Part shown: positions 23,699 to 31,347 of the stretch, one piece after another
How the letters are laid out: every line of letters begins with the position of its first letter
How positions within the stretch are numbered: the first letter of the stretch is position 1
Source: JACKIC01 sp964543795
GTDB lineage: Bacteria; Planctomycetota; UBA1135; UBA2386
Direction of reading: 5' to 3'
DNA length: 64,000 nucleotides
NCBI GenBank assembly: GCA_964543795.1
Contig: CAZIZN010000024.1
Span: forward strand, 1-64,000
Translations under genes and position numbers: made by a program
The notes under the pieces: generated by a model
Seen by the model: the letters and a program-made list of their open reading frames with translations, nothing else
Database searches by the model: none
What the model was told of the DNA's origin: nothing

Positions 23699-24021
23699 TG
23701 CGCGGGGTCACATTCTCGCCCTCCGCCGAGGCGGACCTGCAGGCGATCGACGATTACACCTTCGAGCAGTTCGGTCACCGCCAAGCCGTCGAGACGGCTG
23801 CGGCCTTCGAGTCGGCGCTGAAGGCGCTTGCGGATAACCCCCGATCGGGGCGAGTCGATGAGCGACTCAGTTTGTCCGGCCGGGCGTTCAGGGTCCGGGT
23901 GGTGCTATCGTCTTTCGTGATCGTCTACGAGCCGCATAGGAATGGCATCCGTGTCGCGCGAATCCTGCACGCGGCACGCGATCTTCCAAGCGTGCTGCTC
24001 GATGATGCCGGCGACGACTAA
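23698..24021 (+). CDS. parE: ParE-like toxin
   Basis: This 107-residue protein is of the RelE/ParE superfamily. Features are FSPSAEADLQAIDDYTFEQFG at the N-terminus, LADNPRSGRVDE in the middle and a C-terminal beta-strand FRVRVVLSSFVIVYEP followed by VARILHAARDL. ParE toxins poison DNA gyrase. With ParD it would select against loss of the element. Confidence 0.9.
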   Translation: MRGVTFSPSAEADLQAIDDYTFEQFGHRQAVETAAAFESALKALADNPRSGRVDERLSLSGRAFRVRVVLSSFVIVYEPHRNGIRVARILHAARDLPSVLLDDAGDD

Positions 24022-24521
24022 AGGCTATGCGCGGCGGCCTCTGTCGGCGCCGAAAAGTCGTACCCGGCAAGGTTCAGGTGCTCGGGAGTCTTTGCGCCCC
24101 GCGCCTCTGTCCAGCCGTCCTCACGACCGAATCCACTGCTTGAGTGGCGTGATCGGATGATGTCGCGGGAGAAAGACGCCGGGGGGAAGCTTCGGGAAAA
24201 GGGCAAGAAGGAGAGTCAAGCCTTGACGTCCGTAGCGGACAACCCCAGCGCGGTGTGCTGACTGACGGCGACGTCGGGACGGACTCCCGGATCGCCGCGA
24301 ATGCCGACGCCTATTCCACGCGACGAAGAGCCGGCCGTCAACTGCTTCTCTGCTGGTCGGTTGCTGATCGGGCGCCTGCGCCGCAGCGTGGAGAGTCCAT
24401 CGGGAAAAGGGAAGAGGAGTGGGGTGCCGAGCGGCAGGGCGAACCCGAAGGTGGGGTTCGCCCGAGAGCGGCTCGCGAGATCGCGCTTGTACGAGCGTCC
24501 GCACCATGCTACGGAAGTCGG
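24022..24521. other. Non-coding stretch, nothing recognised
   Basis: About 500 bp after the toxin gene show no convincing reading frame, RNA gene or strong repeat. Open frames here have shadow-like Arg/Ser-rich composition. It may be remnants of lost cargo. Confidence 0.5.
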
Positions 24522-24836
24522 ATGATTTCACGGGGAGGAGATGGCAGGGAGCGGGACCCGCTTGTGCGCGCGGTGCTGTTCCCGCTGGGGCAGACGCTCA
24601 CGACGCCAGGCGCGCTTGACGCAGTGCCGCCCAGCGAGATGCTGCAAGCGCTCCGCCGGCACGCACGCGGCGATTGGGGTGACCTGTGCGATGAGGACCG
24701 GCAGGCGAACGACTTGGCGCTGAAGAACGGGGCGCGACTGCTGTCAGCGTATCGCACCAAGTCCGGCACGAAGTTCTGGATCATCACCGAGTGGGACAGG
24801 TCAGCAACGACGGTGCTGCTACCGGAGGAGTATTAG
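24522..24836 (+). CDS. Conserved plasmid-type small protein (no known function)
   Basis: This 104-residue protein has the pattern FPLGQTLTTPGALDAVPPSE, then HARGDWGDLCDEDRQANDLAL, then GARLLSAYRTKSGTKFWIITEWDRSATTVLLPEEY. This is a recurrent small protein on conjugative plasmids and ICEs, often mislabelled as a restriction-modification subunit. It has no catalytic motif I can point to. The start is uncertain because the frame is open well upstream; 24522 fits the conserved length. Confidence 0.75.
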   Translation: MISRGGDGRERDPLVRAVLFPLGQTLTTPGALDAVPPSEMLQALRRHARGDWGDLCDEDRQANDLALKNGARLLSAYRTKSGTKFWIITEWDRSATTVLLPEEY

Positions 24837-24868
24837 TTCGTGGTCGACAAGTACTGTGAACCGTCCTT

Positions 24869-25156
24869 ATGAGCCGCGGAATCGATAACCTTAGTGTCGC
24901 GGCCATGCAATTGGTGAATGAGATCGCGTTGAAGAATGGTCTACAACCCTACCAGTTCGTCGCGGCGGCTAAGCACCGGGAAGATGGTGCATGGATCATC
25001 AGTTTCGAATCGCCGCCAGACCCCGGTGCTGAGCGAGGCTTTTGGCGCATGATGAAGTCACTCGGCTTGGATGGAGCGCACATGGAACTGGAAGGCACGG
25101 AGGAGGAGATTTGGCAGAAGCTCATATGTGCACGTTCAGCTGGCCGGCTCCGATGA
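24869..25156 (+). CDS. Hypothetical protein
   Basis: This 95-residue acidic protein has a helix near VAAMQLVNEIALKNGLQPYQFVAA, a short beta segment (GAWIISFESPP) and an acidic end (HMELEGTEEEIWQKL). It overlaps the 3' end of the convergent XRE-like gene by about 20 bp. No family is recognised. Confidence 0.5.
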   Translation: MSRGIDNLSVAAMQLVNEIALKNGLQPYQFVAAAKHREDGAWIISFESPPDPGAERGFWRMMKSLGLDGAHMELEGTEEEIWQKLICARSAGRLR

Positions 25157-25909
25157 CCCGCCGGGGCCGCGATCCGGCAGCATAGAAGGTGTGCGCCTCG
25201 CAATCCCGGCTTTGATTCCATGGATATCTGTCCGCACCATCGTTCGCAGACGCAGTTGCCAAACATCCGCGCGAAACATCGCGGCTACCTTGGCAATGAC
25301 TTCATCTGGCGGAACAAGGCCTTCGGCTGAACATACCACTTCCCCGAAGGGCTCCAATTTGTAGACGTCCAGCTGACCCTCAACCTCGGCGAGCAGAAAG
25401 GCGCTGAGAGCTTCTGGCCGGACGGCCACAATGGCCCACGCAGGAGTGTCGTCCGGCATTTGACACCAGACAACGACCAAAGCTCGATGCTTGAGGCCGT
25501 TCTCTGGCGTGCTCGCGATCGTGCACTCGTAAGACTCGACTGTGCCGCCGGCTTTGGTTATATGATTGGCTGCACTGGGTGTCGCGCCGAGGAGTGCGAG
25601 GTTCTGTTCTGGTGTGTCAGTCGTCCCGCTAATTGTGATATGGAGAGAGTATCGCGTTCCGACAACAGGAGGAGGCGGTGACACTGCCGGAGCGTCGAGG
25701 ACCGCACTGAGCGGGACGCCGAGCTTACGAGCAATGAGGTCGACATTCTCAAGCCGGCTGCGACCGCCTTTGGAGAGGCGGTAGATAGTTCGTTCGCCAA
25801 CCCCGGTTGCCGCCGCGAGAGCTTCGACCGTGAGGCCCTTCTGCAAACGCAGGCTCTCAATGATGCCAGGTTTGCACCGAACGCCATTCTTGCCGTCTTG
25901 GCCGGACAT
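25136..25909 (-). CDS. XRE-type regulator with C-terminal sensor-like domain
   Basis: This 257-residue protein has a helix-turn-helix at about residues 15-70 (ESLRLQKGLTVEALAAATGVGERTIYRLSKGG). A Pro-rich linker (SPPPPVV) leads to an unassigned beta-rich domain (YSLHITISGTTDTPEQNLAL). It is divergent from the parB-like gene, with about 115 bp between them that likely contain shared promoters. It may regulate the transfer genes downstream of parB. Confidence 0.75.
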   Translation of the reverse strand: MSGQDGKNGVRCKPGIIESLRLQKGLTVEALAAATGVGERTIYRLSKGGRSRLENVDLIARKLGVPLSAVLDAPAVSPPPPVVGTRYSLHITISGTTDTPEQNLALLGATPSAANHITKAGGTVESYECTIASTPENGLKHRALVVVWCQMPDDTPAWAIVAVRPEALSAFLLAEVEGQLDVYKLEPFGEVVCSAEGLVPPDEVIAKVAAMFRADVWQLRLRTMVRTDIHGIKAGIARRTPSMLPDRGPGGSSEPAS

Positions 25910-26023
25910 CAGGGCGCCTCGCGCTGATAGGAAGTGGCAGGCCGGATGGCAGGGACATGGCGAAGCGCCGGCGGTCTGATGACCTGCGTGAGTAGCGAAT
26001 CGCGAGCCTCAAGGAGCCAGACC

Positions 26024-26956
26024 ATGTCAGAACGTGCTGTCCAGTTGGTGCCGATCAGGAAGATCCGAGTCTACAAGAACATCCGCGTCGTCCGCAACGC
26101 GGAGGACGACGCTGGGCTCACGCAGAGCATTCGTGAACATGGCGTGCTGCAACCGCTGCTGCTGCATTGCCTTGCGCCTGACGACGAACGCGTTGACGAC
26201 GTGCTCTTCGGTATCGACGACGGCCAACGTCGCTTCGAGTGCGGGGTGGCCGCGGGCCTGACTGCATTCCCGGCAATAGTCGATCCCCGCGTTCTCACGG
26301 CCGCTGAGAGCCTGCAGCGGCAACTCGTCAGCAACTGCCAGCGCCAGGATCTGTCACCGATGGAGACTGCGGCCGCAATCGAGCGGCTGCTTTCTGAGAC
26401 GGGCTGTTCGCAGGCCGAAGCCGGGAAGAAGCTCGGCTTTTCCCCGGGAAAGGTATCGCGCCTCCTCACCGCGTTGCGGGGCCTACCGGAGGACCTGCGG
26501 GAGCAAGTCATTTCGGGCGGCGGGTCAGGACTCTCCGCCAGCGCCGCCTACCAGATCGCGCGCGCTGGGGATCCGGAGACCCAGCAGAGGCTGGCTGCTG
26601 AGGTCAAGGAGAACCGGCTGACGCGCGACGAGGTGGCCGCGAAGGTCAAGGGACGCCACAAACGCGATGGCGATGCCGACGCGAAGTCCACGGGCCGGGT
26701 GACGTGTCAACTTGGTGGCGGTCGGTCGATCACCGTGTCCGGGGCCGGCCTCGCAACCCTCGCCGAGCTGATCCAGTGGCTCGACGAGCTGCTCGCCAAG
26801 GCCCGGAAGGAGCGCAAGGCGCGCGGCGACACGCTGGACCTCGCCACCTTCTGTGCGCTCTTGCGGGGCGATGCCAAGGCATCGGTGAAGACCCGGCGCG
26901 GCACGCCCGTGCGGGACGAGGATGAGGACGGTGCGGCCGCCGCGGTGGGCGCATGA
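26024..26956 (+). CDS. ParB/Srx-fold nuclease-like or partition protein
   Basis: This 310-residue protein has a ParB N-terminal domain (residues about 5-115). The usual GERR box appears as IDDGQRRFE, followed by the arginine-rich region and the helix-turn-helix with CSQAEAGKKLGFSPGKVSRLL (about 130-160). The ATG at 26024 follows AAGGAG; the frame is open further upstream but lacks a start signal. It is not next to parA but is coupled (ATGA) to the coupling-protein gene, so its main role may be in transfer or regulation of the mob operon. Confidence 0.85.
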   Translation: MSERAVQLVPIRKIRVYKNIRVVRNAEDDAGLTQSIREHGVLQPLLLHCLAPDDERVDDVLFGIDDGQRRFECGVAAGLTAFPAIVDPRVLTAAESLQRQLVSNCQRQDLSPMETAAAIERLLSETGCSQAEAGKKLGFSPGKVSRLLTALRGLPEDLREQVISGGGSGLSASAAYQIARAGDPETQQRLAAEVKENRLTRDEVAAKVKGRHKRDGDADAKSTGRVTCQLGGGRSITVSGAGLATLAELIQWLDELLAKARKERKARGDTLDLATFCALLRGDAKASVKTRRGTPVRDEDEDGAAAAVGA

Positions 26957-28479
26957 GGCCATCGCTCGGCAAGCGGATCCGGTCCTTCCTGCTGCCGCGC
27001 AAGCGCGGAAAGCCGGCGACGGTTGAACCGTGGGACTTGTCGGCGCCGTTGCTCCACTGGTCGCACAGCGACCCTTGGACGCTCGGGCACGCCGTCGAGG
27101 GGACCGTGGTCTTCGGGCAGACCGGCGGCGGCAAGTCCTCCGCGAGCGGCGCGGCGATCGCACGTGCTCTGCTTGCACTGCGCGCCGGTGGGCTCGTGTT
27201 GGTGGCGAAACGGGACGAACGCGCCGCCTGGGAAGGCTACTGCCGCGACACGGGCCGCAGCGGCGACCTCATCGTCTTCGCGCCGGAATCGCCTTGGCGG
27301 TTCAACTTTCTCGATTACCCGCTGCATCGCGGCGGCGGCTCCGGGCTGACGGAGAATCTCGTCAATCTCTTCTCTACCGTCCTGGAGGTCGCGGAACGAA
27401 GCGGAGGCGGCAGCTCCGGCGGTCACGGTGATGAGCAGTACTGGCGGCTGGCGCGTCGGCAGCTGACAAGAAATGCAATCGACCTCTCGGTGCTGGCTAC
27501 GGGCCGCGCCTCCGTGCCGCAGCTGTACCGGCTGGTCATCTCGGCGCCGACCTCGAACGAGCAGGTGAAGTCGGAGGCGTGGCGCAAGCAGTCCTTCTGC
27601 TACCACTGCCTGGTCGAGGCTGACACGCGGCCGAAGTCGCCGTCGCAGCAGACCGACCTTGGCCTCGTCACCGACTACTGGCTGAACGAGTACCCCAACC
27701 TCTCCGATCGCACGCGATCAGTCGTCGTCTCGACATTCACGTCGCTTATCGACGTGCTGAATCGCGGCATCCTGCGCGAGCTGTTCTGCACGCAGACCAA
27801 CATCACGCCGGAGGTCACGCTCGACGGCAAGATCCTGCTCATTGACCTGCCGGTCAAAGAGTACCTGGAAGTCGGGGTCCTGGCGGCCTTGCTGTGGAAG
27901 CTCGCGTTTCAGCGCTTCAGTGAGCAGCGCGACCTCTCGCAGGACCGCCGGCCGCTCTTCCTATGGGCCGACGAATGTCACCATTGGCTTACGTCTCAGG
28001 ACGCGCTCTACCAGACGACGTGCCGGTCTTCGCGCGTGGCAACGGTCCTGCTGACGCAGAACCTCGGTTGCATCGAGAGTGCATTAGGCGGATCCGAGAA
28101 AGGTAAGACTGAAGCCGCCGCGCTGCTCGGGAACTGCAATCTAAAGGTGCTACACGCCAATGGCGACCCAAGCACGAATGCCTGGGCATCGACGCTCATC
28201 GGCCGCACGTTGCAGCACTTTCCGAACGGCAGTGTCAGCCAGCAGGCGGATGACTGGATCACATCGGCCATGGGGATGCACTCCGGCGGGCAGACGAGTG
28301 GTGGCTTCAACTCTACCTACGAGCTCGACGTCCAGCCGTCCGTTTTCTCCGAGCTGCGCACGGGCGGCCCGGCCAATGGCATGCGGGTCGACGCCATCCT
28401 CTTTCAGAGCGGTCGCCGGTTCCAGGCCTCGGGCCGCAACTGGCTCCATGTGACTTTCGAACAGCAACCCTCACGGTAA
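26953..28479 (+). CDS. Type IV coupling protein-like ATPase (VirD4/TraD/TraG group)
   Basis: This 508-residue protein would deliver the relaxase-DNA complex to a type IV secretion channel. Walker A is GQTGGGKS at residues 55-62 and Walker B is LFLWADE with Asp340-Glu341. A TraD/TraG-like C-terminal ATPase segment contains VATVLLTQNLGCIESAL. No N-terminal membrane helices are present; these may be supplied by the next gene, a four-helix membrane protein. No VirB4 or pilus gene is found in the element. Confidence 0.88.
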   Translation: MRPSLGKRIRSFLLPRKRGKPATVEPWDLSAPLLHWSHSDPWTLGHAVEGTVVFGQTGGGKSSASGAAIARALLALRAGGLVLVAKRDERAAWEGYCRDTGRSGDLIVFAPESPWRFNFLDYPLHRGGGSGLTENLVNLFSTVLEVAERSGGGSSGGHGDEQYWRLARRQLTRNAIDLSVLATGRASVPQLYRLVISAPTSNEQVKSEAWRKQSFCYHCLVEADTRPKSPSQQTDLGLVTDYWLNEYPNLSDRTRSVVVSTFTSLIDVLNRGILRELFCTQTNITPEVTLDGKILLIDLPVKEYLEVGVLAALLWKLAFQRFSEQRDLSQDRRPLFLWADECHHWLTSQDALYQTTCRSSRVATVLLTQNLGCIESALGGSEKGKTEAAALLGNCNLKVLHANGDPSTNAWASTLIGRTLQHFPNGSVSQQADDWITSAMGMHSGGQTSGGFNSTYELDVQPSVFSELRTGGPANGMRVDAILFQSGRRFQASGRNWLHVTFEQQPSR

Positions 28480-28484
28480 CCACC

Positions 28485-29078
28485 ATGGAACGCGATCTTA
28501 CGCAGCGACAGCCGCGGCACGAACGGGCGAAGGCCAGTGCCGCCTGGATGCTGTTCCTCAGCCAGACGCTGGAGACCTCCATCGTCGTGTTCACGCGCAG
28601 CCGGTTCGGGGCGCGCTATTTCGGGGTGCACGCGGCCGCGGTGGTTCCTCTCGTGCTGGTCTATTCCCTGTTCTGGCGCGAGCATGACCCAACGCCTCTC
28701 TGGGCGTTTCTGGGCTGCTATCTGCTCGCGTGGGGCGCAGCACGAGCCGGCATCCTCCGCCGCCGCGCGCATGGTGACAACGAGCACAGCTTCTATAGCG
28801 GGACGCCGAGCATCCTGCGCTGGCCGGTGTTTCGCCGCTGGCTTGGCGAGCGCGCGGCGAAAGCGTGGATGGAACCGCTGCTCGTGTTGGGCTGCGGCAT
28901 CGGCCTTACGCATTTGAGCCAGCCGCTGGGCTCCTACGTGATGCTGGCGGCGGCAGGGATGGTCATGTCCATGGCGATCGCGCGCGCCCACGAGCGCACG
29001 CGCCTCATGGACATGCGGGACGCATACATCGAACAGCGCAGCCTGGCGGAACGGTTCCGCGAAGGCGGCTGGCGGTAG
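28485..29078 (+). CDS. Membrane protein adjacent to coupling protein
   Basis: This 197-residue protein has about four membrane segments: residues about 48-62 (AAAVVPLVLVYSLFW), 71-88 (TPLWAFLGCYLLAWGAARAG), 130-144 and 148-166. It begins 5 bp after the coupling-protein stop. Since that ATPase lacks its own membrane helices, this protein may anchor it. The family is not recognised. Confidence 0.75.
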   Translation: MERDLTQRQPRHERAKASAAWMLFLSQTLETSIVVFTRSRFGARYFGVHAAAVVPLVLVYSLFWREHDPTPLWAFLGCYLLAWGAARAGILRRRAHGDNEHSFYSGTPSILRWPVFRRWLGERAAKAWMEPLLVLGCGIGLTHLSQPLGSYVMLAAAGMVMSMAIARAHERTRLMDMRDAYIEQRSLAERFREGGWR

Positions 29079-29097
29079 ACAGCGAGGACCAAGAGTC

Positions 29098-29403
29098 ATG
29101 AACGACAACGAACACGCACCGAGGATCGGCGACGGACACGCGGCGGCAATGGCCAGGCTTGGCTTGCGCGAGTTGCGCGGTGCCCTCTATCCCCACTCCG
29201 ACGTGGCGCAGCAGACGGAGTACGGCCTCTATGGCACGCGCACGCCCGGTGAGGTCGCCGAGGCCCGTAGGTCGGGCGAAGGCAAGGACCTGGAAGAGGT
29301 CGTACCCGAACAGAGCGAGAAGTCGGTACTTGCTGACCGCCTGCAGCAAGCGGAGGCGCGTGACGACCACGCGCGGGACAGCAAGGACATGGACCGGGGA
29401 TGA
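29098..29403 (+). CDS. Small conserved protein of mobile elements
   Basis: This 101-residue hydrophilic protein contains ARLGLRELRGALYPHSDVAQ, QTEYGLYGTRTPGEVAEARR and an acidic/basic C-terminus. This pattern recurs next to TraD-like genes in mobile elements. Function is unknown. Its stop overlaps the next small membrane ORF by ATGA. Confidence 0.7.
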   Translation: MNDNEHAPRIGDGHAAAMARLGLRELRGALYPHSDVAQQTEYGLYGTRTPGEVAEARRSGEGKDLEEVVPEQSEKSVLADRLQQAEARDDHARDSKDMDRG

Positions 29404-29549
29404 CCATGCTGGCAGTGACTGAACTGGAATCCACGCTTCTCGGTGTCGCGGCGGTCATCGGTTTCGTGACCTTCTGCTGCAGCGTGCTGCGGTGGATCGG
29501 GCGACTGGTGCTCAGGCTGCTGCGCCTTCACTGGCCCGCGCCGAAGTAG
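29400..29549 (+). CDS. 49-residue single-pass membrane protein
   Basis: The ATG overlaps the previous stop (ATGA). The product has one hydrophobic segment (LLGVAAVIGFVTFCCSVL) followed by a basic Arg/Leu-rich tail (RLVLRLLRLHWPAPK). Coupled translation and a clean membrane segment argue that it is real. It could belong to the coupling complex. Confidence 0.6.
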   Translation: MTMLAVTELESTLLGVAAVIGFVTFCCSVLRWIGRLVLRLLRLHWPAPK

Positions 29550-29663
29550 ATCTGCGACGAAGACGTCTTTCCTCCGTCGCGTGAGAAAGGACTTGCTCTG
29601 CCAGCTCATTGGCAGCGGTTGTCCGTGCCGTTCACGGATTGCAGCTAGACAGGAGTAGGTCTC

Positions 29664-29801
29664 ATGGATTCGTTCTTCGTGATCGTGTGGCTCATCGCAA
29701 TCGGCTACGGGTGCCGCAAGCTCGGGAAGCTCGCGATGCAGCATCCAGCAAAGACCGGGAAGGCTGCGTCCTTCATCTGGAGACTGTTCCAGAAGAAGTG
29801 A
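29664..29801 (+). CDS. 45-residue single-pass membrane protein
   Basis: An AGGAG sits about 8 bases before the ATG. The product begins MDSFFVIVWLIAIGYGC and has a basic C-terminal half. It is similar in layout to the 49-residue protein just upstream. Its function is unknown. Confidence 0.55.
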   Translation: MDSFFVIVWLIAIGYGCRKLGKLAMQHPAKTGKAASFIWRLFQKK

Positions 29802-29888
29802 CCTGCCGGCCTCGGGCAAACGTACATCGGCAGCCGTCCGCCGGGCGGTCGGCGGCTGCCGCGTCCCTAAGAAACAGCACGCCACCAC

Positions 29889-30269
29889 ATGCATCCTGCG
29901 CCTAGCGAACTGGGGGCTCCGCGAGTCTTCGAGCGCATCATTGAGCGTGCACGTGCCAGGCTGATCGATCGCGGCATTGAGCCCAACGACGCTTTCCCGG
30001 CGCGCCTGGTGCGTGACCTGATTCCTGCCTATGGTGGCAGGCGCATGTGCCTGGAAGCAATCTACCGGGCGATCGCGCGGGGCCATCTGGAGGCCGTGCG
30101 CATCGGCCGCGAGTGGTTCTGCGACCTGGAGAGCTTCAGGCGGTGGCTGGCGCGGCGGGCTGGGATGCGCGGCGGAGAGGTCGTCGAGGATGCCGGGGCG
30201 GCGCCGGAGGCGGATGCGATGCATGCTGCGGTTAGCAAGCGCCTCATAAGAAAGCGACCTTCAGGCTAA
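29889..30269 (+). CDS. Excisionase/AlpA-like DNA-binding protein
   Basis: This 126-residue protein has a winged-helix excisionase pattern at residues about 50-95: MCLEAIYRAIARGHLEAVRI, then GREWFCDLESFRRWLARRAG. Such proteins act as recombination directionality factors for tyrosine integrases or as regulators. It is the only Xis-like gene seen in the element, although it lies about 27 kb from int in the linear map. In the circular form its end is joined to int. Confidence 0.7.
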   Translation: MHPAPSELGAPRVFERIIERARARLIDRGIEPNDAFPARLVRDLIPAYGGRRMCLEAIYRAIARGHLEAVRIGREWFCDLESFRRWLARRAGMRGGEVVEDAGAAPEADAMHAAVSKRLIRKRPSG

Positions 30270-30276
30270 AAGCGCG

Positions 30277-31347
30277 TCACGCGATGTTGCCCTGCTTCTG
30301 CTCAGCGGCTTCCGCAATGTAGTGTCCGAAGCTTCGAAGACGGTCGAACTCCGCATGCGTCAAACGCCGGAGCGTCGTTGGGAACATCCTAGCGAATCTC
30401 GCGTCATCGGCCCTTGCACCTCCTATCGGTTCCACCATGCTCAACATTGCGCCGGCACCTGGCGTCGTCGTTATGTAGCACCAGAACGTCCGGACGCGCA
30501 AAGCACGGGCTTGGTCGCTCATGATGTCGGCGATGCGCTTCAGCCGAAATGGGTTTAGGGACCAGCGCGAAAACCCCAGACTCAGCGGAGCGGAAGCATC
30601 AGATACTAGAATCTTGAGGGGCTGCACCTTCGGCACTCCCCTCCCGGCGTCGAAGAACGGCTCCAGGCCAAGATTGTCGTACACACCTCCGTCGTAGAGG
30701 TGCAACTTCGCAAACGGGGGTTCGACGATCTCCTCCGCGCCCGGGGGATCGCCCCAGTTGCGCCTCTTCCATGTCCGTCCCGTTGTATCGAAGGCCAGGG
30801 GACCGAACCCGCCTGGAAAGGCCGCCGACACGGCCATTGCGTCCGCCAATGCTAGCCCGGTCGAATCCGCGTAGCCAATGGCATAGTCGCCCACATCCGC
30901 ACGCTTGAATCGAAACCGCTTTCCGTTCTCGGCCGTCGTACCGTTTATCGACCACTCGGGGTCTGTTGGCAGCGCCGAAAGGTCCGCCACAACCTGCCAC
31001 TCCTCACGTAATGCAGCCGCAAGCAGGTTCGCGCGCGAAAGGACGTATTTCCAGTTACGGGCACGCACCAGCTGTCGGAGGGCGCCCCATTGAAGGCTTC
31101 GCCCGCAGAGCTTCTCGCGAAGGCGAGGGACGATCTCATCCGTGAACTCCCGGGAGCTTGGCCACCGCAGCCCATTCTCCTGGAGGAGCAGCCCTACGAG
31201 CAGGCTGCCGCCCGAGACGGTCGACACCCGTTTGATCCGCTCCAGCGCTCCGAGCTCCGCCAGGCGGGTCATCACCCCGAGATGGAATACCATCGCTCGG
31301 ATCCCGCCGCCCGACAGCACGAGCCCCAGCGGCGGATCCGGATTCAC
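30277..31347 (-). CDS. Patatin-like phospholipase, probable effector
   Basis: This 356-residue protein has the patatin catalytic elements: oxyanion loop GGGIR at 13-17, nucleophile Ser45 in STVSGGS and catalytic Asp219 in YDGG. Related patatins are membrane-degrading effectors in CBASS (CapV). No transmembrane segment or signal is seen, so it acts in the cytoplasm on the inner membrane. The GTG start overlaps the upstream E2/E1/JAB stop (GTGA), so the two are translationally coupled. It is third in the leftward operon. The phospholipase assignment is strong; the defence role is inferred from context. Confidence 0.88.
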   Translation of the reverse strand: MNPDPPLGLVLSGGGIRAMVFHLGVMTRLAELGALERIKRVSTVSGGSLLVGLLLQENGLRWPSSREFTDEIVPRLREKLCGRSLQWGALRQLVRARNWKYVLSRANLLAAALREEWQVVADLSALPTDPEWSINGTTAENGKRFRFKRADVGDYAIGYADSTGLALADAMAVSAAFPGGFGPLAFDTTGRTWKRRNWGDPPGAEEIVEPPFAKLHLYDGGVYDNLGLEPFFDAGRGVPKVQPLKILVSDASAPLSLGFSRWSLNPFRLKRIADIMSDQARALRVRTFWCYITTTPGAGAMLSMVEPIGGARADDARFARMFPTTLRRLTHAEFDRLRSFGHYIAEAAEQKQGNIA

